From NCBI GenBank assembly GCA_903813345.2, contig CAIIXF020000004.1, forward strand, positions 4,793,525 through 4,857,524: a stretch of DNA of 64,000 nucleotides. The letters are read 5' to 3'. Within the stretch, counting starts at the first letter, position 1. Each line of letters begins with the position of its first letter. A program made the position numbers and the translations under genes. Of this stretch, positions 33,788 through 45,083 are shown piece after piece. The notes under the pieces are model-generated. The model was not told the DNA's origin and did not search any database. It saw nothing but the letters and a program-made list of their open reading frames with translations. The DNA comes from Owenia fusiformis. Its lineage: Eukaryota; Annelida; Polychaeta; Sabellida; Oweniidae.

Positions 33788-34358
33788 CCCAGTTCTGTTT
33801 TTTAGTAACCATATACTCTGCCACCTTTTTACTTTCAACCAAAGAGCTTAATAAGTAATTTGATGCAAAAAGAAACCAAATATTTTTTGTTGAATTTACT
33901 GCCACCAAGGTGTGCTTGTATATTTTAAATTCACTGACCCATTTATATAGTTTACGCGAACTGCTGCTTCATAGCAGTAACTGCGCTAATATAAAATGAA
34001 TTAATATAATTTTAACATTGACACGTCTTATATCAAACATACCAAGATAGTCCAGAAAACGGCATACTCATCAGAATACATTGAGCGTTTGTTTACTTGA
34101 AAGATAGTTATATAGACCACTCTGCCCTAGATATTAATCATGTATTTCAAGTGTTAGTGCAACCTTGGTATTTTGACAGGCCTCGCTGGGAACAATTTAC
34201 TTAAAGCTGTGTCTTACAGGCAGAGAGTGAAGGAAATAATCGAGAAACAGACAAAAACATTAAGGTTTTATTAAAAGAAAGTAATGATTTCATGAAATTG
34301 AAATTTGATGCATATTCAAAAAATAATAAACACACAGTGTCGGGAATGGTTACATGTG

Positions 34359-34672
34359 CACTGGCGGATTAGGGGGGGGGGGGCTGGGGGCCCGGGCCCA
34401 GAAAAAAAAAATTGGGCCCAAAAAAATTTTTGGGACAAATAAGGCCTTCAGGCCCCAAAAAGTGGGCCTTTTTGGTCATTACTGGGCCTTTTAAGGCCTT
34501 ATTTTTTAATTTCAGGCCAAATTTTGAAGAAAATGGGCCTCAAAAGTTCAAAATTTGGGCCCACTTTTGGGTTTTAGAGGCCCAAAATTTTTTTCCGCGC
34601 AAGCGCGGGCGTGTTTTTCTCTGACTTGTAATTTGGGCCCCCCCCCCTTGTTGATTCCCAGATCCGCCCCTG
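34359..34672. mobile_element. GGGCCC-rich MITE, copy 2, with empty site in the paralogous arm
   Basis: Starts CACTGGCGGATTAGGGGG and ends GATCCGCCCCTG. The duplication ATGTG is at 34354-34358 and 34673-34677. The copy E arm reads gttacatgtgtgtcaagtc at about 57282, the exact empty site. Confidence 0.85.
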
Positions 34673-34914
34673 ATGTGTGTCAAGTCAGTTATTGTGGCTT
34701 GTAGTTAAATGCAATACACAGGATGTTTTTTTGGCTCGTTTCAAACAGAACTCATTTTGCAGAATTAGAAATAAGCTTTTTGCAGATGAGCACACACTTT
34801 TAGATCCGCCCCTGTGTCTGGGTATGTGCATTTCACAATAAATTAGGTATACTTGTTAAACACAACTGCAAAGAAGATTTGAAGTGAAAAGGCATGCTCA
34901 TTCTTAGATTACTC

Positions 34915-35010
34915 TGACCTGTGACGGGTATGGATATATTTTAAACCTAGCCAGTCTGACGTTTAAACAGGGAGGAATAAACATACGCCATATATATATC
35001 AACTTCTACC
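34915..35010 (+). promoter_or_regulatory. Conserved proximal promoter of P450 copy D
   Basis: TGACCTGTGACGG, then agtctgacgtttaaacaggg, aggaataaacatacgcc and a TATA-like catatatata within 30 bp of the ATG. The same blocks in the same order precede copy F. The conservation is visible; nuclear-receptor control is inference. Confidence 0.5.
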
Positions 35011-35712
35011 ATGTTATTTTACGTTCTTCTGGCCTGCTTTGCTTTTTTAGTGTATACCTTTTTCCGAAAATACACAAATGAGAAGGCAAGGATAATCGCA
35101 AAAATCCCAGGACCTAAAGGAATACCTATCGTAGGAAATGCACTCCAAGTTGACTTGGAAAATATTCACAAAGATTTACAAAAATGGGCAGAGGAGTATG
35201 GTCCAATCTTCAAGCTGAATTTTGCCGGGGAAATAATAGTTGTACTCAACAGCTTTGATGCCATCTACGATGCTCTTGTCACAAAATCAGTGGATTTTGC
35301 AGGTCAGTACAAATAAAGATAGACGATTCAAATGAAAATGACAATTCAATAAAGAAGTACATTGGTGAGACCTTTGAGTTGAGAAAGGCCCTTATTCTTA
35401 AAGCAATCATTGGGCACACAAAAAGTATATGTGCCCTGGGTCAATGGTCATATGTTATCAACGTCTAACCTTTTTTTATCAAAATAACTAATATTTCATT
35501 TCAATGTTTTTCCTTCCCATTTTAACGGGCCATTTGAATATCAAATCTAAGTTAAAATATAACAATTGCAATACCAGTTAACATATTGTAAGTACAAATT
35601 AACAGAGTAAACATATTTGCAGTCGCTAAAATGTCCCATAAACAAAGCATTTACATATATGTTTTGATCAAAGATTGTCATTGGTTTTAGTCGACGAAAT
35701 AGCTAAATTTGC

Positions 35713-36533
35713 GTTGACAAAAAGTTTGTGTTGTGACATGCGTTGACAAAAAGCTTGTGTTGTGACATGCGTTGACAAAAAGCTTGGGTTGTGACATGCG
35801 TTGACAAAAAGCTTGTGTTCTGACAAGCGTTGACAAATAGCTTGTGTTGTGACATGCATTGATGAAAAGCTTGTGTTGTGACATGCGTTGACAAAAAGCT
35901 TGTGTTGTGACATGCATTGATGAAAAGCTTGTGTTGTGACATGCGTTGACAAATAGCTTGTGTTGTGACATACATTGATGAAAAGCTTGTGTTGTGACAT
36001 GCGTTGACAAATAGCTTGTGTTGTGACATGCATTGATGAAAAGCTTGTGTTGTGACATGCGTTGACAAAAAGCTAGTGTTGTGACATGCGTTGACAAATA
36101 GCTTGTGTTGTGACATGCGTCGACAAAAAACGTGTGTTGTGACGTGCGTTGAAAAAAACCTTGTGTTGCGACATGCGTTGACAAAAAGCTTGTGTTGTGA
36201 CACGTGTTGACAAAAAGCTTGTGTTGTGACACGTGTTGACAAAAAGCTTGTGTTGTGACATGCGTTGACAAAAAGCTTGTGTTGTAACATGCGTTGACAA
36301 ATAACTTGTGTTTTGACATACTTTGAGAAAAAGCTTGTGTTGTGACATGTTTTGACAAAAAGCTTGTGTTGTGACATGCGTTGACAAATAGCTTGTGTTG
36401 TGACATGCGTCGACAAAAAACTTGTGTTGTGACGTGTGTTGAAAAAAACCTTGTGTTGCGACATGCGTTGACAAAAAGCTTGTGTTGTGACACGTGTTGA
36501 CAAAAAGCTTGTGTTGTGACATGCGTTGACAGA
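35713..36533. repeat. 29-bp minisatellite, about 28 copies, with 290-bp higher-order period
   Basis: The unit is acatgcgttgacaaaaagct followed by tgtgttgtg. Two distinctive variants (a cgtcgac unit followed by a gttgaaaaaaacc unit) occur at 36112 and again exactly 290 bp later at 36402, so ten-unit blocks were duplicated. Because 29 is not a multiple of 3 and the minus strand lacks stops, all three minus frames are open, giving false proteins of HVTTQAFCQRMSQHKLF type. It lies in intron 1 of copy D. Confidence 0.9.
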
Positions 36534-37700
36534 TATTTCATATTGAAGGGAACACCGCCATTATTTTCCTTAAATTTCTTGCACACCATTACTGTATCAT
36601 GGTTAGTCAACGGAGCTATAGCCGTTCTGTGGTGCCACTCTGACTAAGTAAAAGTATAGTTTCTCTGCATGGTTTCTAGGTTAAATCAAGATCATTCTTG
36701 TACCAAAGTGTTTCTTGCATGTTTGGGCATTTAGAAATGACAACGTCTACTCAATGAGTGTACGTTATATCAACGTAGTGTATGACGCATAAACACAAAC
36801 AACATTGCTCGTAAAACCATTTACAAAAGTGTTCTAGCAGAGACGCTAATTATCTACTTGGCTATAGGTTTTATTTGAAGATACATTGTCTTAATAGCAG
36901 GTAAATGTGTATATATATAGAACACGGAGCTGGCAATTGCAATATCGAAAAGATTATGTATTAAAGTTTATACATGTTAGTACATGTCACGTACGCCGGT
37001 GTTCTATATCCCTAATGTCTGCAAAGGGGATCAAATTGGCCCATTTTGATAGTATTTCTTGCGGTTTCTGTGCCTCTGTTATTTTTCTACCTTGGACCAC
37101 AGATATAAGACACATTTTGGCATGACAATCAAGGTGATTCGGGTTGTTCATAGTCGGAAGTCAGTGCCAATGAAAATGAAATTCATGAAATATTGTTACC
37201 TTGTTTATGAGGATGTAGGAAATGCAAAGTTATCAGAGTATTGCTCTTTTTGATAAACAATCATTTAGCACATTGAATTTCCTTCCAAACATGCTTTCAT
37301 GAAAATCGAACCACTATTGCTTATCGTGTAAATCTTTACAGGTAAAATACAGATACGATCCTTCTGAAATATCTTCTTTTGTTCTAAGCTGATGGATCTT
37401 GAAAATATTTGTGCACTGAAAGTAAGAACCACTTGTTAAAAAGAGATATTGTGCTTCTTTCCTTTACTGCAACAGAAGAGAAATGGTCTGCCAAGGAAAT
37501 CCCTTTGATAAGAAAATAACATTTAGGTTGTTAAGCATTTGCAGGTGGTGACACTTGCTCAAGCCAATAACTTGTGACTTGTAGTCGAATGAAGGAAATA
37601 ATTTGTCTACAAATATAACAAAAAGTGATAGATAATAAGCAGTATAGCACCTTTTACATCAACCTTGCATATATAATTTGACAATGATTTCTTAATTAAG
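36534..37700. other. Right part of intron 1 of copy D
   Basis: No exon was seen. The stretch 37010-37330 is a diverged relative of the MITE at 32971-33787 (shared gtgcctctgtt, ctttttgataaacaatcat and aatcgaaccactattg). Confidence 0.4.
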
Positions 37701-37963
37701 GTCGAGCAAATGACACCTTCAGAGTTAGAACACTGGTTCAAGAAGACGATGTCCTATTTCAAGACTATACGGATAAAGTCAGATACATGAAGAAACTCAT
37801 GCTCCAGGGCCTCAAGATGTACGGAGAGGAGCGTTCGAATATAGTTAAGATAACCCAAAGTGAAATAAACTTGTGTATGGATAAATTTGCCGCCAAAAAC
37901 AATAACCCGTTCAATTACGACGACGCTGTTGAAACAATGATCTTGAAGATTCTTGCAGAAGTT

Positions 37964-39551
37964 GTAAGTATTTCTAGATGTTTTCAATAGATCGAAGTTT
38001 AATACTATTACAATGGAGAAACAAAGATGTGTAGGGAAAACATTTATGAATATTTTGCAGCAGTAAATAACCTGTAACCTGCAACCTGTGCATGTTGAAT
38101 GATGGTGCAAATTGTAAATTAGTCGTTCGTTATGCAATTTCAAAAATTCGGCAGCAAGAAGTTTTGGGAGTAAAGAAAATGTGATTTATTTTTTGCAAAT
38201 ATTATATTGATCCAATAGCATGATAATCTTGATATGCAAGAAACTCAAGATAACGGATGTAGTACGGGGTATGGTAAAAAATTATTAGACTTCAATGGGC
38301 ACTTCAATGGGCAATCTCAGTCAGTATGACGATCGTCATCTTCATAAATTAAGCTCTTAAACATTATGATTTTCCAAATGGATTTAATGGGGGAAAAGTT
38401 GTAAGATAAAGTTAATTATTGAATTGGTGATTTGTACTAGTTCAATTCAAGACTCTGGATTAAATGCATGTAATATCCCATGATCCTTGATTCATACAAT
38501 AACAAATTAACCAGATTTATTAAGGACTTTTATAGTTGCTGAGATTCTTCTACAGGGTGTCTCAGAAAAAGACCCACATACCTATAACAATGCATATTTG
38601 TTAAACCATCACAGCTTAATAGTCCCTTTGACAGAACTAAAGTTTTTGCAATTTTCGTTGAGTCGAGCAGGTTCTATCACACAATATGCTGCTCATATAA
38701 CACTGTACTCTAAATGGATATCGCCTGTCTGCTGACAGACCTGTCCTTATCTTTCGTTTTAGCTCTACAATGATACTAGAAATGTAAGCATACACACTAC
38801 CTTTCAGGTTAAGATCAATATTTAAAACCACCAAAGTCACACGTGGTGTCAACAACATCAAAAGTGTACAAGTCTGTAGACAAGTTGTAGAAATGTGAGT
38901 CAAACTTTTTAAATGAGCAGCAAACTGGATATACACATTATAAAGTGATGGAACTTTTTAAACTCCATTTGTTAAATGTATAATGTAGATATAGAATCTA
39001 GATATTATCATGATAGTGTTATTGTATTCTGAAACTTCAAAATATCATAAAAGGTTTAACCAGTTGTCGAATCTCGATACGGAATCATGAGCAAAGTTCC
39101 TATCACATTAATGAAAATGGATTCATTCTTTCTATGGCAAATTTCTCAAAATTGGTAATCGAAACATAATTTTTGTAAATACTGTAAATACAACACAAGG
39201 GACATTTCATTCATAATGAAGTAAATGTGTGAATAGATTTAAAATTGATAGCAGGACACACAACATCAAAAATATTTGTAGACACGATATCTCATATTCA
39301 TACAAGATAAAACATTCAGTCAGAAATCACGCGGGACGGACAAAATCAAGCCTCGAAGCCCATAAGCGTATACAATGGCACGATGGTTTCTATAATATAG
39401 TTAACGCATTTTACCGAAAGCTAATTTGCTATTTACCGAAAATGCAATTAAAGTAATATTCGATAACTTTCGTTGTTGTCCAATGTTTTGTCACGTGACC
39501 GTGAGTTTTGCAAAATGGCCGCGCAGCTATTCTACATCGTTCAAATATATA
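37964..39551. other. Left part of intron 2 of copy D
   Basis: AT-rich. One mariner-like end, tacagggtgtctcagaaaaa, lies at about 38554 without a recognised partner. No coding exon was identified. Confidence 0.35.
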
Positions 39552-40429
39552 CTCCTCAAAAAAAGTTAAGGACCTCATAGGTTTACATGTTAATCCCCAT
39601 CTTTGTTTAACGACTGTTTTCTAAGCGGGGAACAAAAGAAATCCCAATAAAGTAAATAAATCTGTATCTTGATTCTTTTCACTATAAAGTCCACAACGTT
39701 TCAATGTTATATCTCCATTACATTGTGTCAATATTTGACGTCAAAATTGATGAATTCCATGAAATGTAACAAAAAAGGCAGATCCCATGTTAAACAAATG
39801 GGGAATGGTGGCTTAGGGGCAACTCAGATTTTGGAATATCTATTCAGCAAAACATTTATTAAAAATACTTTCTAAGTAGAAAATTGAATGATTTTACATT
39901 TTACACGCTAAATGTCTCGCTAATGTTGTTAAAGTTAGCGATACGGAGCGTTAAAGTAATTTTGACCACCTCATTGAACCACCTGTGTTATTTCAATAAG
40001 AGGTTCATTAAAAATTATTGAATTTGAAACCATTAACTTTTGTAAAGCCTGGACAATTAAATCATATTTTTGTCAAGTAGACAATTTAGCAAATTTAATT
40101 ATCTCTTACAATCTCAATTTTGAGAGCAATCGGATGGATGGATCGTTCCTCATATGACTTATGGAAAAACAACCATTCCCCATTTGTTTAACATGGGATC
40201 TGCCATTTTTGTTAAATTACATGAAATTCATCAATTTTGACATCAAATTTTGACCCAATGTAATGGAGATATAACATTGAAACGTTGCGGACTTTATAGT
40301 GAATAGAATCAAGATACAGATTTATTTTCTTTATACGGATTTCTTTTGTTCCCCGCTTAGAAAACAGTCGTTAAACAAATATGGGGATAAACATGTAAAC
40401 CTATGAGGTCCTTAACTTTTTTTGAGGAG
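39552..40429. mobile_element. 878-bp palindromic Tc1/mariner-type MITE
   Basis: Ends CTCCTCAAAAAAAGTTAAGG and its inverted copy, flanked by TA. The arms stay complementary for about 260 bp, to accattccccatttgtttaa at about 39808 and 40171. No transposase is seen. It lies in intron 2 of copy D. Confidence 0.85.
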
Positions 40430-40658
40430 TATATATCATGTAACTGAAAGTCTCGTAAGGTGTCGAAAAATAACGAAATTTTTCGAATGTGGCATTCGAT
40501 ATTTACCGAATATAAATAATCTAAATACCGAATGTACAGTCATATAATTAATTGAGTTATACCACTGTGGCTAGTCGATCTATGTGGATGCAGTCATTTA
40601 TATGTAATGTATCGTGGGTACTCGCGTACATTATAGGGAATGGGATCATTGCAAAAAT

Positions 40659-40674
40659 ATGACAGCAAATCGAG
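40659..40674 (+). other. Candidate first mini-exon within the CACTGTG element
   Basis: ATGACAGCAAATCGAG followed by GTAAGTG, a strong donor, ends in phase 1. It is offered only because the open piece at 42909 starts in the matching phase. Confidence 0.2.
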
Positions 40675-41485
40675 GTAAGTGATCTCAGAGTTTCTACTTA
40701 ACATTGTGACTTGAAATATTGCACACATATTCAATATACATAGTATGACAATGGGTGAAAGTTTCAGCTACCATATTCCTGTTATAGGGAAGATATTTGA
40801 AAAACATTTCGTAAACGTCAACATATATGTATAAAATGGATGCACCTATGTATCATTTGGATTCAGAACGGTAACAAATGGATGCTTTAATAAATTATAC
40901 TTTTATCATGATGATTTATTTACTGATGGACAACTGGCCAGATTTTCTTTGTATCCATTGTTTGGATAAACATTCCCCATTCAGTAAAGTAATCAGCCTA
41001 CCCATTACAAGTAGTCTAAAGGCACCCTCATGAAAAATTGAAAATACTATATATAAACCCATCAACTGGAAAATGCCATTACCACCCTTTGTATACGCAG
41101 CTAACGAAAATTGACCGGTACGGGTCAAAAGCTGGACCGGTACGGGTTAACGGTTTTATTTGAATTTAAAACAGCCATAACTTGCTCAATATTGACTTCC
41201 TCGTGTCTAATTTGAAATATATGATGCCTCCCGATGCTTTTAAGTACCCCAATTTTTTACAGATTTTTAAACGGACCAAAACTCTCTAAATGCGCATTCA
41301 TGCTCTTTTCTCTCGAGAACAACTATTTCATTTTCACGATAACTTTTATTTAGTACTTCTAACATATAAGATCTATTTTCCCCATCAAGGTATGATGTAA
41401 ATGACATGCTATTTACATCTTGTGAGTTTCAATGACGCGCGTTTGATTTTATAGAAAATGCCAAACTTTGTGACAAAGAATTTCC

Positions 41486-41556
41486 TCCTGCTTGCAGCGA
41501 GAAGACGGACCGGTTCGGGGCAATAGAACCGGTCCATCTTCTCGCTGCAAGCAGGA
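41486..41556. repeat. 31-bp-stem hairpin with 9-bp loop
   Basis: tcctgcttgcagcgagaaga and ggaccggttc pair with the mirrored right side with one mismatch around gggcaata. Related ggaccggtacgggt repeats sit at 41110-41150. It lies within the CACTGTG element. Confidence 0.75.
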
Positions 41557-41804
41557 TTTCATAACTTATACATTGAATTCCAAGAACTTTTTATTGTGAC
41601 CTACTTTTCGGATGCCATATCTCAAAAACGGTAAGAGTGATCAAAAACAACTTGTCAGTAGGGATTAGCTTTTTTCCAAGGAACATGATTAAAAAAACAG
41701 AGCAAAAATATTCAAGGACGACTGAGAAAATTGAAAAAATGACAAAGTACTGGATTTGACCTAGTTCTTGACCTTTGACCTGGTTTAAACCTGATTACAT
41801 CCAG

Positions 41805-42135
41805 ATCTGGACTTGGACCTGAACTGGACCTTGACTTGGACCTGGACCTGGACTTGGACCTGGAAATGGACTGGACTGGTATTTTTTCAATCTTTTCTTC
41901 ACTTCTCTTGACTTTCTATAAGGCTATCATCAGATCGATTTTTCTCGAAATTTAAAAATCAGTAATTTCTCGGAAACCGGGCGAACTTGGGAAATGGCGA
42001 TGATAGGTCAAATAGACATTATGGATATGCATAAAATGAATGTGGAAATGACTCAATCTGAATAGCAGTTTTAATTTGTGCAGCCAATGTTGACAGACGG
42101 ACGGACCGACGGACGGACCAACGGACGGACGCCTG
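41805..42135. repeat. Hexanucleotide and tetranucleotide simple repeats
   Basis: 41805-41875 is made of ggacct/ggactt units, and 42091-42132 of gacggacg/gaccgacg units. Both are inside the CACTGTG element. Confidence 0.7.
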
Positions 42136-42908
42136 GTCGATCCCTTAGTCTCACTGTGTGAGCCAAAAACTATGGTTTTATCGCTGATACTGTTAATTTG
42201 AAAAAAGGGGTCCATAACATGTAATGATGACAATGGAAACGTTGAAATTAGGTACGCTAATGAAATGAATTCAGAGCAAAAGACCCATCGACCCACTGGA
42301 ATACCCACAAATCAAGTTTCATAGCCTTGCCAAAGTCGGTCTATTTTACTTGTCTTGATTTCTATTATGACTGCCTTGTACCCAAGAGGAAGCCATGTGC
42401 TTTACCGACCCAATGTTTTTGTCGGTAAAATTTGACAAATCAACGACGGCCCTACATTGCCAGACTAGATCTTCGTGCATTTCCATCGCGAATTCATTTT
42501 TGATTTTGAATCAACATTGAATTGCATGATTTCATTTAGACGAGTATTAATGACTGCTTACATTCCAATGTACATTTAATAACATAATATATTGTAACTC
42601 TCAAGAAACACTCGATCAGATCATTGAATTTCAAGTCCTAGACGGGTAGTTTGCTTTTTTTATGCAGGTCAACCTGATAACGTTTTGATTGGTCAATCAG
42701 CCTGAAGTCACACGTTGTGTCCATGTCCATATTGTCAATCAATATGGTTTTGCGATACCCTTAGGTAGCCTAGGTATTATGGGAATCTCGGAACCGCTGA
42801 ATAACTTAGCATAATATCAGCGATGATACATTGGATTGTACAAGGTGGTAATAATTCAAGATCAGATAAGTAAATAAATACCGACTTGGGCAAGGCTACC
42901 AGTTTCAG

Positions 42909-43071
42909 AGCCATTAACATTCCTTGAAGGTGATAATGAGCAGCCAACAGATGGACCATCCGTAAATCTTGATGATTTTGTCAGCTCAGCTGAACGAGCC
43001 TCCAGATTCCTTGAAACAAATGACCATCATTCAAGAATAGTATTATCTATTTACAATTTTTTGAAATCGTG
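42909..43071 (+). other. Candidate captured or element exon (about 54 codons)
   Basis: Open from the acceptor accagtttcag to the donor GTAAGTGG. It reads PLTFLEGDNEQPTDG, then DDFVSSAERASRFLE and HHSRIVLSIYNFLKS. Composition is protein-like (Asp/Glu/Ser-rich, then an amphipathic end) and unlike the surrounding repeats. No family was recognised. It may be an exon of the element's gene or a host exon it picked up. Confidence 0.3.
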
Positions 43072-44341
43072 GTAAGTGGAATTTTTCCAATTACCAATAT
43101 AGCATTATTATTGTTTTCGGACACTGTGGATTAAAATATTGAAAATACACACATTCAAAATGATTCAATTGAAACCTAGCCAGTCTGTTCAATGAATCCA
43201 ATCAGAACGTCTACTAATCCACATGATACATCATAATTAAATTGCTTTTTTAAAGCTGATATTTCATACCATAACTCCAAAAATATTATAGAACGCATTG
43301 TATTTGTATTTTACTTCACACAGACATATTTGTGTATGTGAAATAATTATATTACTTAAATTTTTTATTCCCCATTACAAGGTAAACCTATGGCAAATTA
43401 TACATACCTTCTCACAGCTATGAGCGAGATGATAAAACTGGTCGAGTGAACTCGTTTGAGTTATCTATTCTCTGTAAAAATATCAGAGAATGTGTGTTTA
43501 TAGCGTAGCTTTGGTTTTGTAAATCAATGAAGTATGATATACACGGATGAGTAAATATAGATTATTTAAACAGAAGTGCAAAATTCTTCCATTGAAAAGT
43601 ACAGAGGCGGGTACTCACGAAACATTACATGTGCCTGACTGCATCCACATAGATCGACTAGCCACAGTGTATACGTGCTTTGGGGAAAACAAATTGATTC
43701 GCTGCATCGCATAAATTCATATAAATATCAAATATAAATGCCAACACAAAGAACTAGACGTAGTGTAATTATTTAGCGAATATAAATTGTATGGATTATT
43801 ATATTCGATATTTATTTATTTATTTATAAAATTAATAAACACATATAATATAAACATTCGATAGATTGGGTAAAGGTTTGGTAAATTGTTTGTTTTATTT
43901 GGTATGTTTGGAATATTTAATGTACCGAATAAAGAAACAGTTAAACACCATACAGTTTATGCTGTCGTTGGCTTGTATTGTCTGGAATACTTCTAGAGCA
44001 TTTGTCTTTTGATGCGCCGTCATCGGGTATACTGACATTTATTATATGTCTTCATTCGTACTATGCGTAACATGAATTTTAGATAGGCGGGGTTCAACTA
44101 ACTGACGACCACCCTCATATCAAAGGCCTTGCCGAGATGACGTATAAAGCTGGAAGAGCGATGTCAGCAGGCAATGGCGAAGAACTAGACATATTTCCAT
44201 GGCTACGGTTTTTCGGAAATCAGAATTATAAACTACTGAAGGAGTCATGTAGATTAAAAGCTACTGTAATTGGGGAAATGCGGACAGAATGTGAGGTATA
44301 TTTAGATTTATATTAGTGAGAGTTATAGTTGATGTGCTACA

Positions 44342-44643
44342 CAGTGGCGGATCCGGGGGGGGGGGGGGCATGGGGCCGCCCCCCCCCCTAAGTTGGGCCA
44401 AGAAAAAAAAATTGGGCCCAAAAAATTTTTGAGCCCAAAAAAACTTTAAGCCCCTAAAGTGGGCCTTTTTGGTCATTATTAGGCATTCTAAGGCCTTATT
44501 TTTAATTTCAGGCCAAATTTTAAAGAAAGTAGGCCTCAAAATTTCAAAATTTGGGACCACTTTTTGGTTTTTGGGGTCCAAGTTTTTTTCTCTGACCGAA
44601 AATTCCCCCCCCCCCCCCTTGTTGGTTCCTGGATCCGCCACTG
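44342..44643. mobile_element. GGGCCC-rich MITE, copy 3 (complete, 302 bp)
   Basis: Perfect ends CAGTGGCGGATCC and GGATCCGCCACTG. CTACA is duplicated at 44337-44341 and 44644-44648. A run of G near the left end pairs with a run of C near the right. It lies only 46 bp downstream of the exon 3 donor of copy D. Confidence 0.85.
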
Positions 44644-45083
44644 CTACAAAATGTTCATTGTACGTATAACACTTCTGAATTTCTTTGCTTTACATACGTT
44701 GCATTGTATTCTCTAATACACATTTCAATCTTATCTTCACCATACACATCTTGCTCCAATCTAATCATACATAAACATTGTTTTAATTCTTCACATTTTT
44801 CAAATTTCAATAAATTCTTGTCAAACGCGTGAATTTCTATTTTTGAATTTTATTTTGCCTACAGTCGTTTAAATCGATGGCAACCTGGTGTTATTGCCTG
44901 ACTAGTTTTATTTATTTCTGTACAGTGACAATTAAATTAGTCAATAGATCGATAAACGAAATAAACCTCACATTCCTCGATACGCTGCGTATTATATTAC
45001 TTACCATGCATTACTCCTTAACCATACAGTTCATTCTTAATCATACATTACATTCTCTGTCATAATTTGCATTCTTTATGGTA

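Larger units (their letters stand above)
32667..34914. other. Region between copies C and D (duplicated downstream of copy E)
   Basis: Apart from two MITE insertions (32971-33787 and 34359-34672), this DNA matches 56436-57495 and continues at 61348 onward. It is therefore part of the C/E segmental duplication. No gene was recognised. Confidence 0.7.
40563..43669. mobile_element. 3.1-kb element with CACTGTG ends and 5-bp TSD
   Basis: Terminal inverted repeats of about 60 bp start CACTGTGGCTAGTCGATC. TATAC lies outside both ends (40558-40562 and 43670-43674). CACTGTG fits the CAC-W-R-TG end rule of Transib/RAG-like transposons, which also make 5-bp duplications. No transposase core was recognised, but two small exon-like pieces are present (see 40659 and 42909). 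Other contents are hairpins and short repeats. Confidence 0.7.

Noticed and set aside
35713-36533. Possible CRISPR array (29-bp repeats)
   Set aside because: Units are head to tail with no spacers, and the locus is an intron of an animal gene.
35687-36610. Minus-strand frame of 307 codons with repeated HVTTQAFCQRMSQHKLF units
   Set aside because: It is entirely the 29-bp minisatellite read through. All three minus frames are open with the same peptide cycling through them, so it is not a gene.
41952-42308. Minus-strand frame with repeated GPSV units
   Set aside because: The repeat is the gacggacg microsatellite in translation.
44261-44641. Minus-strand frame across the GGGCCC-rich MITE
   Set aside because: It comes from G/C runs and the MITE body, and similar frames occur in the other copies.
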